A stretch of 12,597 nt of DNA, from NCBI GenBank assembly GCA_002402125.1, contig NVVG01000031.1, positions 1 through 12,597 of the forward strand, read 5' to 3'. A program made the translations under genes and the position numbers. Below the pieces are notes generated by a model. The model worked only from the letters and a program-made list of their open reading frames with translations. It was not told where the DNA came from and did not search any database. This DNA is from Moraxellaceae bacterium. GTDB lineage: Bacteria; Pseudomonadota; Gammaproteobacteria; Pseudomonadales; Ketobacteraceae. Shown here piece by piece: positions 1 to 8,099 of the stretch; position 1 is the stretch's first letter, and each line of letters starts with the position of its first letter.

Positions 1-1493
1 CTTACTCGCGCGCAACACAAACTTAGCGACATATTGAATCAAAGCAAAGAAGGTCTTACGGGTCTAATCACCTATGCTGGTACAAGCCACGTGGTCTCCC
101 CTCTTACTGACGATACCCACACTATTCTCAGCATGGTCACATCCCTTTCACCAGAGATCATGCCTATCAAGGGCAGCAGCCCCGCCCTAGCCGTAGAAAA
201 AGCGGTTGAGCTTTTGCACCAAGCCGGCATCAATAAAGGTCAGCTGTTGCTCATCACTGATGATGTACCCTCGGACTTTGTCACTAAAGTGAAAAAATTC
301 CTTAATCCATCGTTAACCCCAGTATCTATTTTTGCCATCGGCACTAATGACGGCGCTCCCATACCCTTGTCCGAAGGGTCCTTTGTGAGGGATGCAAACG
401 GTGGCATCGTCGTGCCCAAACTGAATCCACAGCGACTTAAAACCGCAGCCAAAGCCCTCAACGGTCGCTTTTCGACGTTAAGTAGCGATGATGAAGATAT
501 CAATTATCTGATGGGAAACTCGAGCAGCTTACTCAACGACGATACCACTGAAACCGATAGAGACTTCGACACCTGGGAAGAATCTGGCCTGCTATTTGTT
601 TTGCTATTGCTACCTCTCGCCGCCATGGCCAATCGTCGCGGCTGGCTTAGTATGTTATTGCTGCCGACACTGTTAACCCTATCCCAACCTCCTTCCGCTG
701 AAGCTGCCGAATGGGATGATTTGTGGCAAACAAAAGATCAGCAAGGACAAGCGGCTTGGAGAAACAACCAAATAGAACAATCCGCCGAGCTGTTTAATGA
801 TCCTGAATGGAAAGCCAGCGCCCAGTACAAGAGTGGCAACTATCAAGAAAGTGCCGATACCTTGCAACAACACATTACAACGAATGACGGCAACACGGCG
901 GATAACCATTACAATTTAGGCAACGCTCTCGCCAAGCAACAGAACTTCGACGGTGCTATCGATGCCTATGACCAGGCATTATCCCTTGACCCAGACATGC
1001 AAGACGCCAAAAACAACAAGGAACTCGTCAAAAAAATTCAGGAACAGCAACAAGAACAAGAAGGTGACGGGGAAAGCAAAGACGACGACAAACAAAAAGG
1101 CGATCAAGATAAAAAAGACCAGGAAGACAAGAAGTCCGACGATAACAAAGACTCAGACGAAGAAAAATCTGAGCAACAACAGAACCAAGAAGAGCAAGAC
1201 CAGAAGAATCAGACCAACAAGATCAAGATAAGCAAAATAAAGACGACGAAGAGAAAGACGCTAAAGACAAAGACCAGGAAAAATCCGAACAAGAAAAAAA
1301 TGCTGAAGAAGAGTCGAAAAAGAAACCTTCTCCGCAGGAAATTGAACAGAGCAACCTAGATAAAGAAGACAAACAAGCATTAGAACAATGGTTACGCCGA
1401 ATCCCCGACGATCCAGGCGGACTATTAAGACGTAAATTTGCCCAAGAATCCAAGCTACGTCGCAATCAGCCAGTTGAGGATAAACAATGGTAG
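1..1493 (+). CDS. VWA-TPR membrane protein (BatB/BatC-like fusion), 5'-partial, apparent frameshift
   Basis: The frame is open from base 1, so the start and the first MIDAS motif (DxSxS) lie outside the window. What remains is the end of a von Willebrand A domain: the LTDD threonine site at about 103-114 and ITDD at about 253-264. Two short hydrophobic segments follow (about 589-627 and 646-684) around an NRRG turn, then a TPR unit (about 898-1015), then a long D/E/K/Q-rich tail. Read straight, the frame stops at 1359 with an atypical basic tail. From about 1203 the acidic composition continues in the -1 frame, which runs to a TAG at 1491-1493 and encodes the family's C-terminal block ALEQWLRRIPDDPGGLLRR. 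One extra G near 1203-1204 would join the frames. I therefore extend the gene to 1493, where it overlaps batD by 7 bases. Family knowledge: such proteins act at the inner membrane with MoxR ATPases. The frameshift may be a real mutation or a sequence error. Confidence 0.85.
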
Positions 1494-3217
1494 CCCGGTT
1501 ATTACACATTAGCGTTTTCATTCTGCTGTTGATGCCGTTGACGACCGTCAACGCGCTCAATTTCACCGCCTCAGTGGACACGAAAAAATTGCAAGTTGGT
1601 GCCAGCTTGTTACTCACACTCAAGGCCGACGAGCAGGCCTATAACAAGAACCCCGACTTGTCACCACTCAAACAAGATTTTGAAATATTGAGTAACCAGC
1701 AAACCAGCCAAGTGCGTCTCATCAATGGGGAAATCACCTCAGAAACAAAATGGCAACTCACACTGCTGCCCAAAAGCGAGGGCTATGTTGTTATTCCGCC
1801 GATAAAATACGGTAAAACCAAAACCAAAGCCATCACCATAAACGTTGCCAAACGATCCAGGGCTGCCACCGGCAAAAAGAAAACACAGTTGATTTTTCTT
1901 GATGCAACTACTGACAAAAAAGAGGTCTACGTACAAGAACAAGTCATTTTCTACCTCCGAGTCTATCAGCGTTCGCAATTGGCCAATGCATCCCTCAGCA
2001 AGCCTGAAGTAGAAAATGTGGTCATCGAAAACCTAGGAGAACCCAGGTCTTACACTGAAAAATATAATGGCCAACCCTATACCGTGACGGAATATCGCTT
2101 CGCAATCTACCCTCAAAAGAGCGGTAAACTTGTCATTCCACCATCAAAATTGACCGGTGCTATTGCATCCAACGTCCAACGCTTTTCATTCAACCCATTT
2201 GGGAATGCGGGCAAACAAATTCGTCGTCAATCACAAGCAATAACCATCAATGTTAAAGCCATCCCCGCTTCATACCCAAAAAATGTACCCTGGATTCCAG
2301 CCCATAAACTGTCACTATCCGAGCAATGGTCTCCAAATAATCCGCAGTACAAAGTAGGCGAGCCCACAACACGTACCATTACACTAAGAGCCACCGGCAT
2401 TGCCGCGTCACTACTACCACCACTACCACAACCCGGTGGTAAAGACATCAAGGTCTACCCTGATCAACCACGCTATGGCTCCACCCAAGGCCCCGATGGT
2501 GTTGTCAGTGAACGTATAGAATCCTATGCTGTCATCCCAAGCAAAGGCGGCACGGTGCAGCTTCCTGCGATTAATGTGCATTGGTGGAACACCCAATCCA
2601 ACAAACTTGAAATAGCAAAAATTCCAGCTAAAAATATCAACGTCACGGGAACCCAACGCATCCATCAAACTGACGCCACTGTCAGCGCACCACCACCCAC
2701 GCTAAATAGCGCCAATTTCGCACCACCTGCCACGCCAATAACTGCATTACCTGAGAACTCAACATGGGTATGGATAGCCGCTGCAGCCACGACACTTTGG
2801 ATATTGACAGTCATCGCGCTTGTTTGGGCTCTTCGACGTAAAAAGCCCTCAACAATCACCGAAAATGTAGCACTCGAGTCGCCGTTCTCTTCGCAAAAGC
2901 TAAAAGAAAATTATCAGCATTTTGCTAAAGCGTGCAACAATAAAGAACCGAGGCACACAGAGAAGTACCTAGCCTTATGGGCCGCACAAATGCTGCAAGA
3001 CCGCAGCATACGCTCGTCCGCTGCCATACTGCAGCACATCGACGACAAACACCTTAGAACCGCCGTGAATGATTTACAGGCGGTACTCTACCGAGAAAAA
3101 CCTATCGACGAATGGGATAACCAACTATTACTCGACGCCTGCGGAAGCATCGAAAAAAAGGCACAGGCCCCACAACAATCCAACGCGCTGGCCGACCTCC
3201 ACCCCTCTCTTAGTTAA
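1487..3217 (+). CDS. batD: BatD family protein (aerotolerance operon)
   Basis: This 576-residue protein has a Sec signal peptide (hydrophobic from about residue 5 to 19, likely cleavage after VNA23), a long beta-rich periplasmic region, one transmembrane helix at about 427-449 followed by RRKK, and a cytoplasmic tail of about 120 residues. The opening ASVDTKKLQVGASLLLTL, the 'SQVRLINGEITSETKWQLTL' region and the 'IPPIKYG' and 'IPPSKLTG' turns are typical of BatD. The start at 1487 is supported by a GAGGA ribosome site at 1476-1480, six bases upstream and inside the preceding gene. The overlap with the VWA-TPR gene suggests translational coupling in one operon. BatD is thought to be a membrane-anchored partner of the VWA proteins; its biochemical role is not settled. 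The order VWA-TPR then BatD is the usual end of this operon, and nothing in the protein looks truncated. Confidence 0.93.
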   Translation: MVARLLHISVFILLLMPLTTVNALNFTASVDTKKLQVGASLLLTLKADEQAYNKNPDLSPLKQDFEILSNQQTSQVRLINGEITSETKWQLTLLPKSEGYVVIPPIKYGKTKTKAITINVAKRSRAATGKKKTQLIFLDATTDKKEVYVQEQVIFYLRVYQRSQLANASLSKPEVENVVIENLGEPRSYTEKYNGQPYTVTEYRFAIYPQKSGKLVIPPSKLTGAIASNVQRFSFNPFGNAGKQIRRQSQAITINVKAIPASYPKNVPWIPAHKLSLSEQWSPNNPQYKVGEPTTRTITLRATGIAASLLPPLPQPGGKDIKVYPDQPRYGSTQGPDGVVSERIESYAVIPSKGGTVQLPAINVHWWNTQSNKLEIAKIPAKNINVTGTQRIHQTDATVSAPPPTLNSANFAPPATPITALPENSTWVWIAAAATTLWILTVIALVWALRRKKPSTITENVALESPFSSQKLKENYQHFAKACNNKEPRHTEKYLALWAAQMLQDRSIRSSAAILQHIDDKHLRTAVNDLQAVLYREKPIDEWDNQLLLDACGSIEKKAQAPQQSNALADLHPSLS

Positions 3218-3258
3218 GTCATCTATAGACAGAACAACCTACCAGGCATAACTAATCA

Positions 3259-3282
3259 CTCATTCCCACGCATGGGAATGAG
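3259..3282. terminator. Perfect 10-bp-stem palindrome after batD (terminator or REP-like element)
   Basis: CTCATTCCCA and its exact reverse complement TGGGAATGAG flank a 4-base loop (CGCA), starting 41 bases after the batD stop. T-rich sequence (TTTTACTTTTT) begins only about 16 bases after the stem, so it is not a textbook intrinsic terminator. The CATTCCCACGC...GGGAATG pattern resembles extragenic palindromes scattered in many gammaproteobacterial genomes. A transcript-end or mRNA-stabilising role for the Bat operon is inference. Confidence 0.55.
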
Positions 3283-3326
3283 GATGGCGAGGGTGGGAGT
3301 TTTACTTTTTAGTGTTGCTCTGTGCT

Positions 3327-3437
3327 ATTCGTATTAATGACTAACCCGATACCTTAATGATAGATTAGTACTGGATTCGTACTATAGTTGATTAAACAAT
3401 GTAATTCGTATTGTTTTCTCTCATTTGGGATTCGTAT
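3327..3437 (+). promoter_or_regulatory. Leader of the YHYH gene with four ATTCGTAY octamers
   Basis: The 221-base gap 3218-3438 contains no convincing gene. ATTCGTAT or ATTCGTAC occurs at 3327-3334, 3375-3382, 3404-3411 and 3430-3437, all in the same orientation, with start-to-start steps of 48, 29 and 26 bases; the last copy abuts the start codon. A small dyad TAGTAC/GTACTA spans 3366-3384. Weak promoter-like hexamers are present (TTGATT near 3389, TATTGT near 3409, spacing about 15), but I cannot place a start site. The octamers could be protein-binding sites or chance in AT-rich DNA. Confidence 0.35.
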
Positions 3438-3438
3438 C

Positions 3439-4461
3439 ATGTTAAACAAACGACCTAACACTCTGATATTAATTGGATTAACAGCCTCACTAGGTTTGAG
3501 TTCGTGTGGCGGAGGGAGTTCGAGTAATAATACGACCAATGATAACAATACAACCGATTCAGAGACTCAGACCATTGATTCCGCCGCATCTATTTGTAAT
3601 GGGCAGAACAATTTTGAAAACATCCCTAGCGCCTATGTCACGGCATTAACCAAGTACACCACGACAAATTCCCAATACCTAGTAAACGTCTGCACGCAGG
3701 ATATCAATAGTGATGGCAGCGCAGATTTTATCGTGGTGGAATCCACTAACCTACCGGAACATGAGTCGGTTTATTATGAGACCGGCCATCAACATCAAGA
3801 AGATTTCGACTTCGAAACCAACATCCATAAATTTAGCCCGGTTTATGATGGCAGCCAAACCGCTCACTCGGCGGGTAGCAATATGATCGAAGAACAAGCC
3901 ATCATTATGAAAATGCCTATTGCACCTGCATCAGCAACAATTAAAACAGCCACCACTTTCGCCACCATTGGCATTGCACTGAATGGCGTTTCCTTTTTTA
4001 ACGAGAATGCAGCCCCAGGGGATAATATCACCGATGAGCTTTTCACCTTTGACCAATGTTCTGGGCATCCGCAAAATACCGGCATTTATCATTACCATGT
4101 AGACCCAGTATGCCTGATAAGAGATTTAGGCGGCAGTATCATTGATCAAGCCAATACCGAAGGTGACTCCGTATATACCTGGATAGAAGATAGCGGCAAC
4201 AACGCGGGATTATTGATGGGATTTTTAATGGATGGTTTTCCCGTTTACGGCCCTGTGGGCAGCAGTGAAACCGATTGCAATAGCGCTGCCGTACCCTCTA
4301 TAGACAGCTACAATGGACATTCCCACTGCACCGGCGACTTCTCTACGGCGATTTATCACTACCACCTAAAGACCGCTAATATTGGCGGAACAGACAGTAG
4401 CGTATTTTGGATAACGAACCAGTTCTATTATGGCGAACCTGGGGAAGTCAGCACTAATTAG
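3439..4461 (+). CDS. YHYH domain-containing lipoprotein
   Basis: This 340-residue protein begins at ATG 3439, preceded by GGGA at 3427-3430 with 8-base spacing. The start gives a clean lipoprotein signal peptide: MLNKRPN, a hydrophobic stretch, then lipobox LSSC with the lipidated cysteine at residue 23. An S/N/T/D-rich linker follows (about 24-48). Residues 88-96 form a DxNxDGxxD loop of the calcium-binding type (D88, N90, D92, D96). The family motif YHYH occurs at 217-220 and again at 306-309, and a DGFPVYGP motif lies at 265-272, as expected for YHYH-domain proteins. The histidine and tyrosine clusters suggest metal binding, but the family has no firmly established biochemical role. Absence of Asp at +2 after Cys suggests outer-membrane sorting by the usual Lol rule. 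The gene stands alone, bounded by palindromes, and converges on the RND gene. An in-frame ATG at 3388 would add 17 residues and spoil the signal peptide. Confidence 0.87.
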   Translation: MLNKRPNTLILIGLTASLGLSSCGGGSSSNNTTNDNNTTDSETQTIDSAASICNGQNNFENIPSAYVTALTKYTTTNSQYLVNVCTQDINSDGSADFIVVESTNLPEHESVYYETGHQHQEDFDFETNIHKFSPVYDGSQTAHSAGSNMIEEQAIIMKMPIAPASATIKTATTFATIGIALNGVSFFNENAAPGDNITDELFTFDQCSGHPQNTGIYHYHVDPVCLIRDLGGSIIDQANTEGDSVYTWIEDSGNNAGLLMGFLMDGFPVYGPVGSSETDCNSAAVPSIDSYNGHSHCTGDFSTAIYHYHLKTANIGGTDSSVFWITNQFYYGEPGEVSTN

Positions 4462-4479
4462 TACTTACCAATACCACGC

Positions 4480-4520
4480 GATGGTTGGTTGCAAAGCATC
4501 CCTCTTTGCAACCAACCATC
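4480..4520. terminator. 17-bp-stem perfect palindrome, likely bidirectional terminator
   Basis: The arm GATGGTTGGTTGCAAAG (4480-4496) pairs exactly with 4504-4520 around a 7-base loop, CATCCCT. It sits between the stop codons of two convergent genes (YHYH lipoprotein at 4461, RND transporter at 4533), where a shared terminator is expected. There is no T-tract on either side, so termination may depend on another factor, or the hairpin may act mainly to protect mRNA 3' ends. Confidence 0.7.
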
Positions 4521-4532
4521 TCTAGGGCACCT

Positions 4533-6938
4533 CTAGATAAGATTATCTCTACGATGCTTTTTGCCCACAAGAAATTCTGCCAATGCAGGTAACAACCAAA
4601 TCGCCCCGATCATGTTCCAAACAAACATAAACGTCAGTAATATACCCATATCCGCTTGGAACTTAATATCAGAGAAGATCCAAGTACCAACCCCAAAGCC
4701 CAGGGTAATACCCGTAAATACAACAGACTTACCGGTAACACGTAACGTCTCAAAGTAAGCATCTTTCACGTCTAATCCGCGTTGCATGTGAAAATTCATC
4801 TTGGCATAGATGTAGATACCATAATCCACACCAATACCCACACCTAGCGCAATAACCGGCAACGTAGCCACCTTGACCCCAATACCCATGATCGTCATCA
4901 ATGCCTCACACAAGATCGATGTCAGCAGCAACGGCAATACAATGCAGACCACTGGCCGCCATGATCGGAAGGTAATAAAGACCATGGTACATACCACTAA
5001 ATAAACCAGCGTTAGCATCGTCACTTCAGCTTTAGCAATGGTTTGGTTGGTAGCTGCTTCAACTCCCGCATTGCCCGAGGCGAGCACAAACCTGGCAACT
5101 TCAGGGTCATCATTTATCACCGCGAAATCAGACACGGCGGTAACAACCCGCTCGAGTGTTTCCGCTTTATGATCATCCAGGAATAAAAATACCGGCGCTA
5201 AGCTGCAGTTCAAATTCATCAACCCACTGGGCAACTGACCCATAGAACTGTTCAAAATATCTTGAATTTTAGATATTTCTCGCCATTTAAGACTGCCCTC
5301 GTTATTCCCGGTTGTCACTAACTTAGACGCGGTAACCAACGATAATGATGACTGCACTCCAGGTACATTTTCCATATGCCACATAAAACGATCGATGGCA
5401 TTCATCGCTCCATAATTCGAACAACTCTCGTCAGGTGTTTCCACCAAAACCACCAACACATCGGCACTGACGGAATAGTTAGCAACGATAAAACGGTCGT
5501 CTAGATTATATCGAGAATCTGGTCGAAGCTCTGGTGCACCAGGGTCCAAATCGCCTATTTTCAAGTCTTGCTTAATATTGATGCCAACGCCTGCCAGAAT
5601 CACTGCCACCACGATAGAAATCACCGCTACCTTTGGGTCGGCAAAATTCGCAAGGTACTTCCATATCTTTGGTGGATTCTTTTGCTTGCGTCGCACTGAC
5701 TCAACGCCCGCCTTCTCCACGCCAATGAATGACAGTACGATGGGTACAAAGACCAACTTAGTTAAAATTATTGTGGCAACACCCACACTAGCAGTGATCG
5801 CTAACTCTCTGATCACACCAATATCAATAAACCACAAAGTAATAAAACCAATTGCATCACTGGCTAACGCTAAAATACCTGGGATATATAGAGCCCTAAA
5901 AGCACCCGAGGCTGCAGTAAAATTATCATCGCCATTGGCAGATCTTACGGTCATTTCATTAATAATCTGCACACCATGGCTCACCGCTATGGCAAAAACC
6001 AAAAATGGCACCAACATAGAATAAGGATCAATGCCAAACTGTATGGCTTCAAAACTTGGAAACCTTTCCACAAAGGCAGGCCAAGCTCCTGAAGCCTTTA
6101 GACTTTCAACCCAGCCATGCAAAAGGCTGACAATACCCAATTGCCAAACCACGGCAAAGATAGAACCAACCACAACAGTAACCGAACTTTTCCAGCATCG
6201 TGTATCAAACAACAATAACATGGTGGTGATGGCGATAGTGATCAAGAAAAATACTGCGACTCCTTGGGCACCATCAATCAAATCACCGACTTTTTTTGCA
6301 AAACCGATTATATGGATTTTTATTTTATCGTCTTGAAAGCGATCCCTCACTTTTTCTTCTAAGTCTTTAGATAACCGGGAGTAATCAAGCTTCTCACCTT
6401 TACTTTCATCCAGATCCAATAAAGGTACATAAACAATGGCGGATTTAAAATCATCGGAAACCAGTCTTCCCACTTGACCAGACTTTAAAACATTTTGTTG
6501 TAATGTTTCTATGGCTTCATCTGAACCATCATAGGTAGCTGGAATAACCTCACCACCAATAAAGCCTTCTTCTGTGACTTCTACCCAGCGTACATTGGGG
6601 GTCCACAGTGACTTGATCTTGGATTTATCAACACCCTGTAGATAAAAAACCTCGTCTGTAACATCTTTAAGAACTTGCAAAAATTCTTTAGTAAAAATAT
6701 CCCCCTCGGTAACTTCCACCGCAATCCGGAGATCATTACCAAGACTTAGCTCATCCTTATGTTTTAACAGGTTCTGTATATATTCATGGTTCAACGGCAC
6801 CATTTTTCTCATGCTGGTATCCATGCTGATTTGCATGGCATTAAATCCAAGAAACACGGTGACAAATGTGAAAATGATTAATATAGGGATACGATAGGAA
6901 AAAAGTACTTTTTCAAAAATAGAGGCTTTATCTGACAT
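4533..6938 (-). CDS. RND superfamily (MMPL-type) inner-membrane transporter
   Basis: This 801-residue protein has the two-fold RND layout. The first half has a helix at about 16-34, a periplasmic loop to about 225, and five helices at roughly 226-245, 252-273, 306-326, 350-371 and 378-405. The second half has a helix at about 436-454, a loop to about 637, and five helices at roughly 638-657, 662-684, 691-713, 738-756 and 763-790. GVGIGVDYGIY in the second half puts an Asp-Tyr pair (D705-Y706) in the helix that carries proton-relay residues in MMPL/RND pumps. The matching first-half helix reads FAIAVSHGVQ, with S320-H321 instead. Such pumps use the proton gradient to move hydrophobic or envelope molecules; the substrate here cannot be inferred. 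The gene starts 27 bases after the Ycf48-like gene on the same strand, so they are very likely co-transcribed. AAGG lies 12 bases before the ATG, a weak ribosome site. Confidence 0.9.
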   Translation of the reverse strand: MSDKASIFEKVLFSYRIPILIIFTFVTVFLGFNAMQISMDTSMRKMVPLNHEYIQNLLKHKDELSLGNDLRIAVEVTEGDIFTKEFLQVLKDVTDEVFYLQGVDKSKIKSLWTPNVRWVEVTEEGFIGGEVIPATYDGSDEAIETLQQNVLKSGQVGRLVSDDFKSAIVYVPLLDLDESKGEKLDYSRLSKDLEEKVRDRFQDDKIKIHIIGFAKKVGDLIDGAQGVAVFFLITIAITTMLLLFDTRCWKSSVTVVVGSIFAVVWQLGIVSLLHGWVESLKASGAWPAFVERFPSFEAIQFGIDPYSMLVPFLVFAIAVSHGVQIINEMTVRSANGDDNFTAASGAFRALYIPGILALASDAIGFITLWFIDIGVIRELAITASVGVATIILTKLVFVPIVLSFIGVEKAGVESVRRKQKNPPKIWKYLANFADPKVAVISIVVAVILAGVGINIKQDLKIGDLDPGAPELRPDSRYNLDDRFIVANYSVSADVLVVLVETPDESCSNYGAMNAIDRFMWHMENVPGVQSSLSLVTASKLVTTGNNEGSLKWREISKIQDILNSSMGQLPSGLMNLNCSLAPVFLFLDDHKAETLERVVTAVSDFAVINDDPEVARFVLASGNAGVEAATNQTIAKAEVTMLTLVYLVVCTMVFITFRSWRPVVCIVLPLLLTSILCEALMTIMGIGVKVATLPVIALGVGIGVDYGIYIYAKMNFHMQRGLDVKDAYFETLRVTGKSVVFTGITLGFGVGTWIFSDIKFQADMGILLTFMFVWNMIGAIWLLPALAEFLVGKKHRRDNLI

Positions 6939-6965
6939 GGTATGCGTTAACCTTAACTGGCTTGA

Positions 6966-8099
6966 CTATTGATTTAAACTGGTGAGTGATTTATTAGGTG
7001 TGGCAAGCTTCACCCCGCCCTGTCCCACCAACAACAGCTTGTCGCCATCTACTTGCACAATGCCAGCAATGGAATTTCGATCATCAGTCACGTGTTTTAC
7101 GAAACTATCGCCGCCATCGTTACTAAACATCATGACCCCCCCGTTTCCAACCACGATAATGCCATGCTTGCCAACCAAGGTTGCTGCCATCAGACCGTTC
7201 TGATTTGCAGTTTCTATTTCACGCCAGCTATCACCACGATCTGAGGTTTTGAAAATATGGCCTTGCAAGCCAAACACTAGGGCTTCATTTGTACCAGGAC
7301 CAACAACCATCCCAAAGAATGAGCCGTCATATGGGCTTTTTAACGCAATCCAAGTTTCTCCGCCATCAGTAGAACGAAACAACACACCCTTTTCTCCCGC
7401 CACATAGATCAATTCATCATCCGGTGAAACGATAGCATTAAGGTGCCAACCATCTTCATTACCCAAACGTCCGGACCAATCGGCCCAGGTTTCACCACCG
7501 TCATCGGTGTGCAAAAAATATCCGTACGCTCCTACAGCAAAGCCTTCTTTTTCATTCTTAAACCAAACATCGAGTAATGGCGAACCCGAACGATCCATAA
7601 AATATTCATCTTCCGCGCTATCATTCATCATCTCGTCACTAGGGCTATTAGGCACGTCAACACCTTCCGGCATATAGGGTGCGCCATATTGAAAGTCCCA
7701 ATTTTCACCACCATCACTGGTATGTAGGACAACCGCCTCATGACCTACTGCCCAGCCATCTTTCTCGTTGGCAAAATACACACCAGTAATGAGGTTTTGC
7801 GTAGGTACTTTTGCCTGCTTCCAGTTCTTCCCGCCATCCTGAGACACCAAGATATGACCGCGAGTACCCACCGCCACAAGCTTGTCATTCACCGCTATGG
7901 CATCAACCAATAAGGCTGTCGCTGCTTTCATGGACATAATGGAATATCGTGTTTCCAACATACCTTTATTGTTTGTTGCATCCACAGCGGTACTAAATGA
8001 CAGTAAAAAAACACAAACCCAAAGCAATGACGTCCGAAATTTCGTCAAGCGAGGTGCACAACCTACTAATAATCGTATCTTTAGCATAAAAACAACCAT
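6966..8099 (-). CDS. Exported Ycf48-like beta-propeller protein (Asp-box repeats)
   Basis: This 377-residue protein has a long signal peptide (basic N-terminus, hydrophobic about 24-38, likely cleavage after VDA41). Six Asp-box turns of the SxDxGxxW type follow, near residues 86-93, 128-134, 198-205, 243-250, 286-292 and 326-333, each preceded by a VAVG- or FAVG-type strand. This is the signature of Ycf48/HCF136-related propellers. In phototrophs Ycf48 helps assemble photosystem II; non-photosynthetic proteobacteria carry relatives beside RND transporters, and nothing here suggests photosynthesis. An acidic insert (about 143-171, rich in D, E, M and S) separates the second and third Asp boxes. 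The ATG at 8099 has AGG five to eight bases upstream; a second ATG at 8087 is less well placed. Position suggests a periplasmic partner of the adjacent RND pump; this is inference. Confidence 0.85.
   Translation of the reverse strand: MVVFMLKIRLLVGCAPRLTKFRTSLLWVCVFLLSFSTAVDATNNKGMLETRYSIMSMKAATALLVDAIAVNDKLVAVGTRGHILVSQDGGKNWKQAKVPTQNLITGVYFANEKDGWAVGHEAVVLHTSDGGENWDFQYGAPYMPEGVDVPNSPSDEMMNDSAEDEYFMDRSGSPLLDVWFKNEKEGFAVGAYGYFLHTDDGGETWADWSGRLGNEDGWHLNAIVSPDDELIYVAGEKGVLFRSTDGGETWIALKSPYDGSFFGMVVGPGTNEALVFGLQGHIFKTSDRGDSWREIETANQNGLMAATLVGKHGIIVVGNGGVMMFSNDGGDSFVKHVTDDRNSIAGIVQVDGDKLLLVGQGGVKLATPNKSLTSLNQ

Noticed and set aside
953..1231. Plus-strand open frame of 92 codons inside the VWA-TPR gene
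   Set aside because: It is an out-of-frame K/T/N-rich reading of the low-complexity acidic tail and has no family resemblance.
1279..1300. Programmed -1 ribosomal frameshift or polymerase slippage in the A-runs of the VWA-TPR gene
   Set aside because: The incoming frame does not give an A_AAA_AAG-type heptamer, and the residue composition indicates that the frame has already changed by about 1203, well upstream of the runs. A single missing base is simpler.
3388..3438. Earlier in-frame ATG for the YHYH lipoprotein
   Set aside because: It adds 17 residues before a clean lipoprotein signal peptide and has no good ribosome site; ATG 3439 has GGGA at suitable spacing and puts the lipobox cysteine at residue 23.
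5578..6024. 148-codon open frame antisense to the RND gene
   Set aside because: It mirrors the codon bias of the transmembrane coding region on the other strand; the RND reading has clear motifs and topology.
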